In this document: in pieces, positions 12,301 to 22,227 of the stretch
Numbering within the stretch: position 1 is the first letter of the stretch
How the letters are laid out: every line of letters begins with the position of its first letter
Source of the DNA: Russula earlei
Taxonomy: Eukaryota > Basidiomycota > Agaricomycetes > Russulales > Russulaceae
Assembly: GCA_025769875.1 (NCBI GenBank)
Contig: JAGFNK010000022.1
Coordinates: forward strand, 124,001 to 188,000
Reading direction: 5' to 3'
DNA: 64,000 bases
Made by a program: the position numbers and the translations under genes
The notes under the pieces: model-generated
Databases searched by the model: none
Seen by the model: only the letters and a program-made list of their open reading frames with translations
What the model was told of the DNA's origin: nothing

Positions 12301-12534
12301 CGACACAGCTCTTGTTGCAGCTGCTGTGGGTGTAACTAATACATATGTCAGTGCTGATAATACCACACAAATTGAAACCCACTTACGTTGAACAGAAAAC
12401 GTTGTTTGGAGGATGCCACCAGGCAGATGGACATCTTCAATGTCCTGGTCCTGACCCTGGGTTGCACGAGCGCGCTTTGATGTCCTTTTCCTAGGTGATG
12501 GAGTCACTGGGTTCCGTCTCTTTCCCCTAGGCAT
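9389..12534 (-). CDS. hAT-family transposase, BED-type, multi-exon
   Basis: About a dozen exons can be followed on the minus strand from MPRGKRRNP (ATG 12534) to a stop at 9389. In order: a basic N-terminus; a glycine/serine-rich linker; a BED-type zinc finger (RRCTFC then RGYGKSTATGTLRRHL, near 11880-11720); the catalytic region with MGKISFTMDIWTD (near 11250) and GWITMDNASNND (near 10990); a Cys/His segment SCFPHIVNLACKAML (near 10810); a helical insertion domain; and the C-terminal hAT dimerization domain (MDILPIQASSVPCERVFSSSKETITARRNSL, here split over 9560-9655). Introns are 50-70 bp with GT...AG ends and I saw no obvious disabling stop. It would bind the element ends and catalyse excision and integration in the nucleus. 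Exon boundaries are by eye. Confidence 0.8.
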
Positions 12535-14414
12535 TCTAAAAGTGATTCCAAGAGCTTGAGTATGTTGCCAAGATGCCAAAGGAGCACTGAGGATTGTATG
12601 ATGGCCCGTGAGACAAGAGTTGTGTGTGACGGAAGTCAGTGCTGCGCGGCGGCTTGCTAAGGGCTTACACACACCCTGCTGTCCCTGCCCATCGCGTGTC
12701 AGGTCCACCCACCATCTCCCCATCTGCCGCCTCCATCTTAGCCTCATCCATCCCCACCTCAGTTCTCTAACTCCTCGGAACACGGCGGTGATGTGGAAGA
12801 GCCACCATCACCAGCACTAGCACCAGCACTGGCACCTTCACTAGCACCAGCATCGGCACCGGCACCTACACCGCTGCATCCCCAGCATCCCCAGCCAGCT
12901 GCCGCCATCTCAGCCTTGTCCTTTGGCGCCTCAGCTCTGTCCACCAGTATTGCCAGCTGCCACCTCAGCCGCTTTAGCACCAGCCGTACCTCCCACTGCC
13001 CCAGTCAGTATTCGCCATCTCAATGCCTCCAGTGCCCCCTATGCTTATGCCTATGAACTCGTGCTTGCTACCCACGCCCCTGCTTCCAGACCATGCCGCC
13101 ATCTCGCCGCCACACCACGTAAAAGACATCAACAAGGAACAAATAGAACAACCCCACGAAGAATCGGATGATGAAGAACACGCTGCCACCTCGAGAAGCA
13201 GAAGCCGCCACCATCGCAGGCCATTCACCGACACACCCAGACACGCCAATAGCTCAGGATGCACACCGCAGGCCACTGCGCTATTGCCCATGCGTGCCAC
13301 CGCCACCTCAGTTGGAGACGACCATGCAGCCATGGCCAAGACACGACGACAAGAGCAATAGCCGTGCTCAACGTCTTTGACAACTTCCGCCCACACCTCA
13401 CCTCGGAGCCTCTCGTGCCCTCCCTCCTAGCTCCCGACACCTGCCCTGCCTTGGGTCTCCTCCGTCCCCAAGTCGTCGAAGCCTTCCGCACCGACAACGC
13501 CTGGCAGCAGCTCTCGTCCGTGGCGACGATGGACTTTTCATCCCACTTTCCCTTCGTGACAACCCCCTCCTCCAGCACCAACTCCTCGATGACTCGGCAC
13601 GCTTGCTCTTTGCGGTGGAAGGTGCTGTCGGGACATCCGAGGCGCTGGTGGACTGCCTGCGCTTGAGTGAGCCTGGTTGAGGAGAGATGGATATGGACTT
13701 TGTCGAGGTGATGTTCGACTGAGGGGGATGGCTCCCGTCGCTGTCGCCTTTTCATTCTCGACGTCTTCATCAAAGTCGGAGGACGAAGGGACGGTGATGC
13801 GCCGATTATTCGCGCGCATTCGTCCAGGCATGCCACTGCCACCTCGGTTGGAAAAGACCATGACGCTGCGGCCGAGAAACGAGAGCAAGAACAGGCAACG
13901 TGGGCTCACTGCCCACCACTCACTCCGTTGCGAGTGCATGGCCTCGGCAATCGCAGTGCTCGCTGCCAACTTGGTAACCACTGTGGAATCACGCAGATAC
14001 ATGCTTATTCATCCTCAGAGTCGACGGAGCAGCAGGACCTCCTCCCCACCATCTCACCAATTGCCTTCTTTCCTGCTGTCACCACCATCACCACCTCTGC
14101 TCCCTCAGCCTTCCACCAGGACAACAGCCACTACATCTTTGTTTCCACTTTGCCTGCGAGTTCCGCATCAAGCTTCTTCCATTGTATGTATCTCTGGCAT
14201 TTGTTTTGCCAGATTCGCCGGCTCACCTGTGTTTCTTTCACATTACTGCTACACCAATCATGCGAGGCTCGCTCGTGTTCTCTTTTGGGTTCCAAAATGG
14301 GTTCCAACGGGTCCTTGAGGCCAATGACAAGGTCTTCTTCACAAGGTCTCTCACTTTCACACCATTCATGCATTGTTGGCCAAAATTGATATGACACTGG
14401 TATTCTTCAGAGCC
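12535..14414. other. Low-complexity GC-rich interior with one possible gene fragment
   Basis: Pro/Ala/Thr-coding repeats dominate, including a run of CCAGCA/CCGGCA hexamers at about 12810-12890. At 13363-13680 (plus) a more host-like reading appears (VLNVFDNFRPHL, then after a one-base frame change RLAAALVRGDDGLFIPLSLRDN), ending in TGA near 13678. It may be a third captured fragment. I cannot assign a family. Confidence 0.35.
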
Positions 14415-15212
14415 TGGAGAGTGCCAAGACTATCATCACGGTTCTCGTCGATTCCTTGGTCCCGACAGTCGAGAGTTGTTCTGCCGAGCAAGGGTTTGAT
14501 GCGCTCGGAAAGTTCGCGATTGACCTCATCACACTCGCCGGAGGAAGGCAAGATCGACCCTGTAATCAGATGCGACAATGAGATCCGTTGCGTCGTTCGT
14601 ATCCTTCGCACAAGGTGTGTGCCACAAACCTCGCGTTTCACCGCATCCTCCCTTTCGTCTTCTGACTTCCCCCCGTCCCCCTACAGGACAGAGAACAACC
14701 CTGTTCTCATCGGCGAACCAGGCGTCAGCAAGACCTCCATCGCCTCGGGTCTCGCGCAACACCTCATGAGCCGCGACGTCCCTGCTTCTCTCATTGCTTG
14801 CGTCTTCTCCCTCGACATGGGCGCGCTCATGGCTGGCGCCAAGTACAAAGGCGAATACAAGGAGCGCATCAAATGCGTCTTGAACGAAGTGGAGAAGGCC
14901 GCCGCTGACGGCGGTCCCGGCGTCATCCTCTTCATTGACGAGCTCCACCTCATCATGGCTGGCCGTGGATCCGAAGTCAGTGGCATGGACGCCGCCAACC
15001 TGTTCAAGCCGCTCCTGGCTCACGGAAAGCTGCGCCGCATCGTCGCGACGACTCTGGTAGAATACCGCAAGTACATCGAGACCGACGCCGCCCTGGAGCA
15101 TCGGTTTGCCCAGGTGTCGGTCAACGAGCCCACCATCACCGAGACCATCAGCATTATCCGCGGCATTCGTGAAAAGTACGAAGTTCATCACGGCGTGCGG
15201 ATCCTCAACGGC
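14415..15212 (+). pseudogene. Hsp104/ClpB first AAA+ domain fragment, captured
   Basis: The translation follows the first nucleotide-binding domain of Hsp104/ClpB disaggregases: GFDALGKFAIDLITLA (near 14490), a frameshift, then IDPVIR...EIRCVVRIL, Walker A GEPGVSKT (14713-14736; usual form GEPGVGKT, so the Gly before Lys is Ser), SLDMGALMAGAKYKGEY, Walker B VILFIDELHLIMAGRG (near 14925-14970), and the KYIETDAALEHRFAQV block. A GT...AG intron (about 14612-14687) is retained, so the copy came from genomic DNA, not mRNA. The N-domain, middle domain and second AAA+ domain are absent, and homology ends near 15212. It is embedded in a hAT element and cannot make a disaggregase. Confidence 0.85.
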
Positions 15213-15479
15213 ACTGTTGCAGCCTCAGTCTTTCCTCAGCATCGTCAGCCACCAAAATATTAGTTTTGTCCAACACCAGCATCACAGCACCATCGACACC
15301 TTTTGCCACCAGCATCGTCCAAAAAGACCAAGATGGCCCCGACTCGGATCGGCATCCCGGAGCACATGGCCACGCACATTGACACACTCTCACACACACC
15401 CTCACACACCCTCCTCTCGCATCGCCCCAGCGCCTCGCCCGACACAACCCCAAAATGAGAAGTGGAATTTATTCTGAGC

Positions 15480-15935
15480 CGTAGGCACGGACGGTTTGTC
15501 TGCTGCGAACGCAGGGTCGACCCGCATTGCATAGCCATGGAACGGGAGCAAGTGGGCGGATGTGACATAGAGTGGGAGGACAAGCACTTGCGCGGGCGGC
15601 AAGCGCGCTGTCGGGGATATCAGCACCTCATCGACCGCGTATGGGTCCGCAAGGAAATTGACTGGCCGACACCCGATGACCATCAGCGAGACTGGCAATA
15701 TGGGAGAAATTTGAAGCAGGCACATTTGGCGGAAGGTGTCACATTTCCGGGCACGTCGAGCGTGCCTCCAATGACCATGACGCGGCCAATTCGCTCGCGC
15801 ACACAAGCACCGTCTGTCCGCAACATTCGTGTGAGGTTGGTCAGTGGGCCTAACGAGACATATGTCACTGAGTGTGCAGCGTGCTCACGTAGAAGGTCAA
15901 GAATGGCTTCAGGCGCGGGACTATCCCTGATCTCG
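15480..15935 (-). pseudogene. Inosine-uridine nucleoside hydrolase (IUNH) fragment, captured
   Basis: On the minus strand the reading SVTYVSLGPLTNLTRML, RIGRVMVIGGTLDVPGNVTPSAK (near 15750-15860), then after a short GT...AG intron (about 15676-15735) FNFLADPYAVDEVLISP, matches the core of ribonucleoside hydrolases: the SLGPLTNL helix, the GG-x-x-x-x-GN(V/I)TP loop and the FN-x-x-xDP(Y/E)A block. Such enzymes hydrolyse nucleosides to base and ribose, with N-terminal Asp residues binding calcium; that N-terminus is missing. It lies 270 bp from the Hsp104 fragment in opposite orientation. Intron retention again points to capture of genomic DNA. Confidence 0.8.
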
Positions 15936-16459
15936 AGATGAGGGTGATTTCGAGTCGAAAAGGAAACCTGGTGGAAGGTTCAGCTCTGGGTGTGACTCTG
16001 CGATGCTACTTAGACCATCACTGATGATATGTCTTAATACATGGGTAACTTTGATAGATGAGCATATGCGCATCTGGCCATGAAAGTAGTTTGTGCTGTG
16101 CAATTCACCACTGAGTGTACCTGCAGTGCCTTTCAGTAGGAGAGGTTTTTGCGCAGGGTTGTAGTTTGGAAACGTCGCGCGACTCGGGGTACGCGACTGA
16201 TAGATCCAAAAGTAGAAATGTCCCAAATGGGACGGCTCGAATCAGCTCAAAGTAACGGCGCCGTCACTCAAGTCGTGGCAACGAGTGTTTGAGTGTTCTC
16301 AAAATGGAAAGTAGATCCAAAAGTAGAAATGGCCCAAATGGGACGGCTCAAATCGGCTCAAGCCGCAAGCCGTGGCTTGGCTCGGTCCGGCTCACCCAAT
16401 CTGGCCAAGCCGTTGCTGAGCCGAACCGAGCCGGACCAGACCGAGCCGTGACAGCACTA

Positions 16460-18753
16460 ACTACAGACCCATGATTTACCTTATTCTGAATTGTTTTCCA
16501 CATTTCTTTTCACTTTGATGAGGAGCATTCCTGATCAGAGGTAAGCAACATCAATGTTCTCAGGCTAAGTATCAATACCTGCCTTGACAACAATTGCCCT
16601 TACCAGCCCCACCTCATCGCAGGATGTTGGTATATGTGCATCTGGCTGCTTTGGATTGAAATGGGGTGACTTGCTGTATGTTGAGATGAGTGTTTGTGTT
16701 GCCAGGTTGATGACATGTATGAGACAGCTATTGTTTGTGAGTAAGTGAACTCAGTAAGCTTGTGGACTAACATACTTGACCTTTCTCTTACTCCAGCCAT
16801 AGTTCTCACCTATAGTTGTCTTCAATTGTGCAGCAAATTCCTTCATCATTGTTGTATTGTTGCTTGCATTATTGCAGGTGACATGGCCAACTTTGGTAGA
16901 GGATAAGCACAATTGGAGCAAGATAGCAATGATACACTTACCTTATGCTCAATTCCAACACATCTAACAATCTTGAATAGAGCTTGACCAAGCCATTCAC
17001 CATTGTGTGCATTGTTGAGTTGGGTGAAACCAATCAGAGCACTCTTGAGTTCCCATTTACAAGGGGCTGGCTCCTTGATCCAGTGTGCCATGACCACAAA
17101 GTAGCCATCTGTGTTTCCCACCTGCCATGCATCACATGTCAAGCTAGCTTTGCCTTGAATGGTAGGACCCTGTAAAACAATGAGAAATGAACAAAAGTGC
17201 CAGAGATCACATACTTTGAGCTGGGATTTCAATGTCATAAGGTGGTTCTTGAACATGTGCATAATTTCTGCCCAGGTCACCTTCCAACCTGGAATCTTCA
17301 CCCCATCCATTGTCTGAGAAGCAATGTTGATCATCTCTGTGAACTTGGGATGTTCAAGGGCTTGGATTGGCTAGGAAGGAAAACAATGAAATGAGAGAAT
17401 GAGTTCTAAAGAAGAATTACTTACCTGATCTGTCACCGCAAGCCACTCTATTGCTGCTTGATGGAACAGATTGTCGGAGTAAGGGATGAAAAGCTTCTTC
17501 TCTCTAAGGTTGCAATCCAGTGTGCATGTAGCCTCTTCTGCAGCTGCCTTCCACTTTTTGACATCCCCAGGAAGCTTAGACTCAAAGTTGGCACCCTTTG
17601 CCCAGTTGCAATATTTGCTCTGAACAGAAGAAGTTTCAGAAATCAAAAAAACTTGCAAAAACCACATACTGCATGACTCGCTTCAAGATGGCATCATAAT
17701 GTCATGACTTTGTCAACAAGGCTCTTGTTGGCCCTGTACATCTCACATCAATATCTATGATGGGATTCTAAAGTGAGAACTCACAGGCAAAGTTTGCATG
17801 CCTTTTTTGCCTTCCCATTCACATCTTTGTCAACAGCGGGACAAAAGAAGTGATCAACATCTTGTCGCTTATCTTCACATGTAGATGGATTGTTGTTAAT
17901 GAGCTGAACATCAACATTGATGAGGAGGCCATTGGCATCAGTTGCATGTGGATTGCCCAGTGTCACACTTTTCTTCTTTGCCTGTGCCATAGTTGCAATT
18001 GCACACTTCTTTTTGGCTGTAAAGAATGTAGTTGTGAATTAGAAAGTACTCATCAGAGGCAAAAGAAAAGACTTGTGTGGAACTGACTGGTCAACAATTT
18101 CATCTTCACTGTTGCTGTCATTGATGGACAAGTTGCTATGCTTGTTTCAAGGAGACAACCCCATGCTGACTGAGGATGGTGCATGTGGATTAACATCCGG
18201 TGTTGAAGGCGCAGGAGGAGGGTCATTCTTGTTGGCTTGTCATGAGTGAAACTCCTGAACAACTTTGCACTGGAAGGAAAGTTGAGGGGCCTTGGTGTTG
18301 GCAATGTCCTTGAGCTTTGCAGTGGGATTGACAGTCTGTACTGGGTGAGTGGACATTGTCGATGCAGAAGGGGAGGAGTGCAAGTTGATGGTGCAAAAAT
18401 GATCATTGGGCACAATGAAATATAGGCCACCCAAGGCTTACCTTGTACATGCTATTGAGCAAAAAGGAAGCTTGAGAGGGAGGTGCAGATATGACAACAA
18501 AAAACAACACAGATGCAATGATGAAAATTGACAGGGAATGATGGTGTGTCCATCAAAAGTTGTTGATAAATTAAAGTTTGATGATTACCCCAAATGATCC
18601 AAGCCAGGGCTTGGATGGCCTGGTTCCAGCTTTTCAAATCACAGGCTGGGCCAAAGCCCTTTAAAAGCCATCACTTTGGCCCAGCTTGGCCTGGCCTATT
18701 TCAGCTCAGCTTGGCCTGGCTCACAGCCTGAGGCTGGGCCACACACAGCACTA
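16460..18753 (-). mobile_element. Truncated second hAT element
   Basis: The right end is GCCACACACAGCACTA (to 18753), preceded by GGCCTGGC/CAGCTTGGCC subterminal repeats (18590-18750). No matching left end is found; sequence at 16460 abuts the first hAT. Coding remnants on the minus strand belong to a hAT transposase. The terminal part is related to the remnant at 58926-59191 and 60156 onward, which shares the CATCATTGCCTGTCA-type block in inverse orientation. Confidence 0.65.
16846..18000 (-). pseudogene. hAT transposase remnant, N-terminal half
   Basis: Exon-like frames on the minus strand give DVDHFFCPAVDKDVNGKAKKACKLC (BED-type finger start, near 17800), a helical segment NLREKKLFIPYSDNLFHQAAIEWLAVTDQ (near 17430-17500), and MINIASQTMDG...ASLTCDAWQVGNTDGYFVVMAHWI (near 17070-17330). 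LTCDAWxxxNxxGYF is the conserved start of the hAT catalytic core. The dimerization domain is absent and downstream sequence to 16460 carries stops. Introns keep GT...AG ends. Confidence 0.7.
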
Positions 18754-19095
18754 AACACCAACAAACACCACCAAGCTAACCAAGCTCAGGCCCTTCACTG
18801 AATACAAATGTGTGTATACATTTGCTCCCACCTCTGCTTTGTTGTATCCTTGTGCCTTAAGCACAACTTTCCTTACACACTGCTCCTCACACATTCATGT
18901 GTCATGCATGATTGCAATTGCTGCCTCAGTGCATGCCTCACATCATTGTTTCAATCTCATCTCTCTCCTTCTTCCCTCAGTCCTTGTCCAGCCCCATGAA
19001 CTCATGCCCTACTTGTGTGCTACAGTTGTAAATAGTTGTATCATATCATTCGTTCAGCTGTAGGGATAATGTGATCTTATCATGCTTGGGGTCAG

Positions 19096-19700
19096 CACCC
19101 AAAATGTGAAAATTCAATGAGTGAAATCAATTATTTGTCTAGATACAGTACATGAGGTTCTACTGTCCAAGTCTCAAGGCAATCCATTGAGAAATGGCAG
19201 TTTGAAATTTCACATGCCAATCGGCACCCAAAAATTGAAACTTCAAGAACTGAATATTAGGCTCCCATATCTTAGCTGCACCTAGATACAGTATATAAGG
19301 TCCTACTGTCCAAGTTTCAAGGCAATGTATCAAGAAACAGTTGAGATATGGTAGCTCAAAACTTCAAACTCAGATCACACCCAAAAACTGAAACTTCAAG
19401 AACTAATAATTAGACCCCAACTCTTGGGCTGCACCTAGATAAAGTACATGAGATCCCACTGTTGAAGTTTTAAGGCAATTGGTTGAGAAACAGTTGAGAT
19501 ATGGCAGTTCAAAGTTTTGCACTCATGTCAGCACCTGAAAATTGACATGTCAAGAACTGAGTATTAGGCTCCCGTATTTGAGCTGCACCTAGATACAGTA
19601 TTTAAGGTTCTACTGTAAAAGTTTCAAGGCAATCTGTTGAGAAACTGTTGAGATATAGCAGTTTAAATTTTGCACTCAAAGTGATATCCAAAAATGGCAA
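19096..19700 (+). repeat. Tandem repeat, about 153-bp unit
   Basis: A block resembling CACCCAAAAATTGAAACTTC begins near 19096, 19225, 19378, 19532 and 19684. Spacings are 129, 153, 154 and 152 bp. Each unit then carries GAACTGAATATTAGGCTCCC, CTGCACCTAGATACAGTA and GTTGAGAAACAGTTGAGATATGGCAG-like blocks. Units are diverged (about 80-85% by eye). No coding frame is maintained. The length is close to nucleosomal spacing and resembles a small satellite or the sub-repeats of a larger element. Confidence 0.75.
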
Positions 19701-20222
19701 GTGCAAGGTCATGTGAAAACACCTATGATACTGCTGAAACAGGTGGTGTGCCACAGGTATAGCATTTCAGCAACTGTACCTGTACCTGTCAAACCTGTCA
19801 GCTATATACCACAAGTTGACCTGCACCTGTGCTTCACCCTATCAGTGCCCATTGTATGACCATGTCACAAATGGCATTGATGGCCAAGACAACACTGGAG
19901 AGAAAAGTGCCAGTGCACAATATGACAGTTGGTCAAAACCAGTGACCACTATGTCATCCATCCTGTGCTCTATGAGCAACAGGTTTCCAAGCAAGCTGAA
20001 AGGGCCAAACAGGTACAAGAGGCAGCCCAGAAACAGCAGAGGCAGCATGCAGGCATGGGTCCAGGAGATGATAAGGATGAAGGTTTTCACAGGTGCATCA
20101 TAGCCTCTCATTCACAGCTCAATGATAATTTACTTGCAGAGCCTCCATCATTTTACAAGAGGAAGACAACCTTATTACACTCTCCAGTGTGCTTGGACAT
20201 CCAATTTTCAATTGAGGTTACT
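19700..20222. other. Intergenic or repeat-derived, no gene recognised
   Basis: The stretch between the tandem array and the end of the minus-strand gene. Short open frames near 19816-20103 on either strand have no recognisable domain and no splice context. GTACCTGTACCTGT and related short repeats near 19770 are seen. Confidence 0.3.
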
Positions 20223-21262
20223 CTATTTATTGTAGCTACTCTTATCACACCAATCTCTGACCCAACCAACCTCTTGGCCCTGGACATCCAACGATTCAAG
20301 GATGCTCAGCATCGCATCTTTCATCCAACCATTCTCTATAAAGAAAGTACCTTCCACTAGAAGTCGCATGGGAGGGGTCTGAGAAAGTAGCTGTTTAAGA
20401 GGCAACAGTAACGTCGTTGCTACAATCCAAGCTGGTTCTGAGCCAGAAGAATTTGCTTCGCGAAGGCAGGCAGACACGAGGAGGGCGCAGCTGGTTGGAT
20501 CAGAAGAGAGGGCAGGGAGGTTGTACAAGGGGAAAAGTGCAGCCAAAATTGCAACGTTGGAGAGCTGGCGTCTTTCGTGTAAGGCATATAATAGTTGGCG
20601 AGCGGCAGTGATTGTGAGGTCCATGCGATAGTCCAAGCGATTGCTAAATATAGTCAAGGCGAGCTCCGGACAACGGAGCTCGACACAGCGGCCTATGACG
20701 AGGTTAGAATATAAGACAATTTCTAGGCTTGACGCTCGAACTACCCACGAACGAACGAATTAACATGCTCATCATGAAACTGTCTGCCGCACTCGACGAA
20801 CTGCAAAAATTTGCTTGACGCGCGTTCGAGCTGTTGTGGACAGGCAGCAAGGTCGAAGAGATAGAGCCAGGCGCTATTACGGACTTGCAGCGAACGGCTC
20901 TTGGAATTGGTTCGACCAATATTGGTCGAAATTAATTCCAATGTCTGTTCGAACTTTTGTGTGCGAAGGTCTTTGTGGGCAGGGATTACGGCTGAATGTA
21001 ATGACCTCAAATCTGTCCTTGAAAATGAACCATCGACTCTCTGAGCAAGTGAGATCTTGTTAACAGCATACGCGCGTACTGTGCTGGCAGTGCCGGCTGG
21101 AACAACCAATGATCAATTGGCATGCAAACAGAAAGCGAGGAGGTCACCAATGAATCTGACAGGCAAGCTGGTATCTGAGAAGCAACTTCGAATATAGGCG
21201 GGGCAGGAGGACCATATCTCAAGGCCCCGATGTGTCGTTCGTGTCATCATCCTCGTCCACAT
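20223..21262 (-). CDS. Unidentified fungal protein, 316 aa, three exons
   Basis: A coherent model on the minus strand: exons 21262-21130, 21096-20749 and 20692-20223, with GT...AG introns of 33 and 56 bp; lengths sum to 951 nt and keep one frame. The N-terminus MWTRMMTRTTHRGLE is basic and lacks acidic residues up to Glu15, as in mitochondrial presequences. The body is helical and non-repetitive, with RNSAWLYLFDLAACPQQL, then MDLTITAARQLLYALHERRQL and NVAILAALFPLYNLPALSSDP. The helix-pair rhythm resembles a PPR/TPR-like or mitochondrial accessory protein, but I do not recognise the family. The first intron is unusually short, so exon 1 is the least certain part. It borders repeats downstream and the ammonium transporter upstream, in divergent orientation. 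Confidence 0.55.
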
Positions 21263-22227
21263 GGCTGACAGTGGGCGATGGCGACGAGGCAGTGGTAATG
21301 AAGTGACACGCCCAGGGCAATCCAACCCCCTCAAACACGGCCAAACTTTGCGTCAGACTTCTTTTTTTTTTTCTTTCTTTCTTTTTGAGTGAGGTTTCGT
21401 AGAGAGCACACGGAACACATCATTCAACCAGTTGTATGGATCTGTATTCGTTGTCTCAAGCACAGCATATACGGAGCTGTCGCCGCTGGGGGTGAGAGTA
21501 AAGCGACGGTATTAATGTCGGCAGTGTGCACATTTTTGATTTGACCCGTTCGTTCTACTCGCACGTCCATTCATTATGCTTCAGGTGACATGGGCTATGC
21601 TTCATTCTGGCTTGTGATTGGAGGGGGCTTTAAGGGGATCTCAATCTGTCATGAAATACAACAGGCCCAGATTTGCTTGGCAAACCATCCCAACCTGTCA
21701 ACTAAGAGGTGGTTTTCTCGGGAGATGTCGTCCAGATCGGTGTTAGGCTGTGGTGTGGGCGGTGTCTTGCGAGACGGGTGTCCACATGTACGCGTCTGGT
21801 GGCAATGTCATATGGGGCAACCGTGGGACAGTTGTGGGAGGTGGATGAGGCACAAGTTCGATTTTTCACGCCACAGGTGTAAACAGATGCCGAGAGCAAA
21901 CGAGGAAAGTGAGGAACATCGAATCTCATCCCCCCCATAGGCCGCATGCGTTACGTTGTACTGACTAGATACAATTTGGACGTGCGCGCGTGCCGGTTGA
22001 TGGCGCCGCCGACTGGCTTGGGCAGGTCACAGATCAGATACCGAATAACGAAAAGGGGATATCGAATGCCGAGGTAGCAGATCTGCTGATGCCGAGATTG
22101 GATGCAGCGTAGTCAGCGGATTGAATGTGATTGGAAGATAGTGAGCCCGGATGTTCCATACGAAACGCCCAGCGACATGGTTATATACTCTCGTTAGTTC
22201 AGGATTTTACTTGTCCCTCTTGACGCC
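21263..22227. promoter_or_regulatory. Divergent intergenic region upstream of the ammonium transporter
   Basis: 965 bp between the starts of the minus-strand 316-aa gene and the plus-strand transporter. It holds a pyrimidine-rich tract (21359-21386), a TATA-like TTATATAC at 22181-22188, 40 bp before the transporter ATG, and one HGATAR site, AGATAG, at 22136-22141. GATA factors of the AreA/Nit2 type activate ammonium permeases under nitrogen limitation in fungi; one site is weak support. A frame at 21590-21940 has no recognisable domain. Confidence 0.4.

Larger units (their letters stand above)
7105..16459 (-). mobile_element. Large hAT element (9.4 kb) with transposase and captured host-gene fragments
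   Basis: The left end is TAGTGCTGTCAC (7105-7116) and the right end GTGACAGCACTA (16448-16459), a perfect 12-bp inverted repeat. Both ends are followed inward by degenerate clusters of GAGCCG/CGGCTC-type subterminal repeats, common in hAT elements. The right subterminal region holds a partial tandem duplication (111-bp spacing, units beginning near 16201 and 16312). Inside are a minus-strand hAT transposase gene (9389-12534), an Hsp104/ClpB fragment (14415-15212), a nucleoside hydrolase fragment (15480-15935) and GC-rich Pro/Ser/Ala-coding low-complexity DNA. Flanking 8-mers (GTGTGACC and ACTACAGA) do not match, so the ends may come from two related elements or the flank was rearranged. Confidence 0.65.

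Noticed and set aside
7105..16459. An 8-bp target duplication for the large hAT element
   Set aside because: The flanking 8-mers on the two sides do not match in any register tried, so no TSD is claimed.
21590..21940. A 116-codon frame upstream of the ammonium transporter
   Set aside because: Unbalanced composition, no domain, and it lies in the probable promoter region of two divergent genes.
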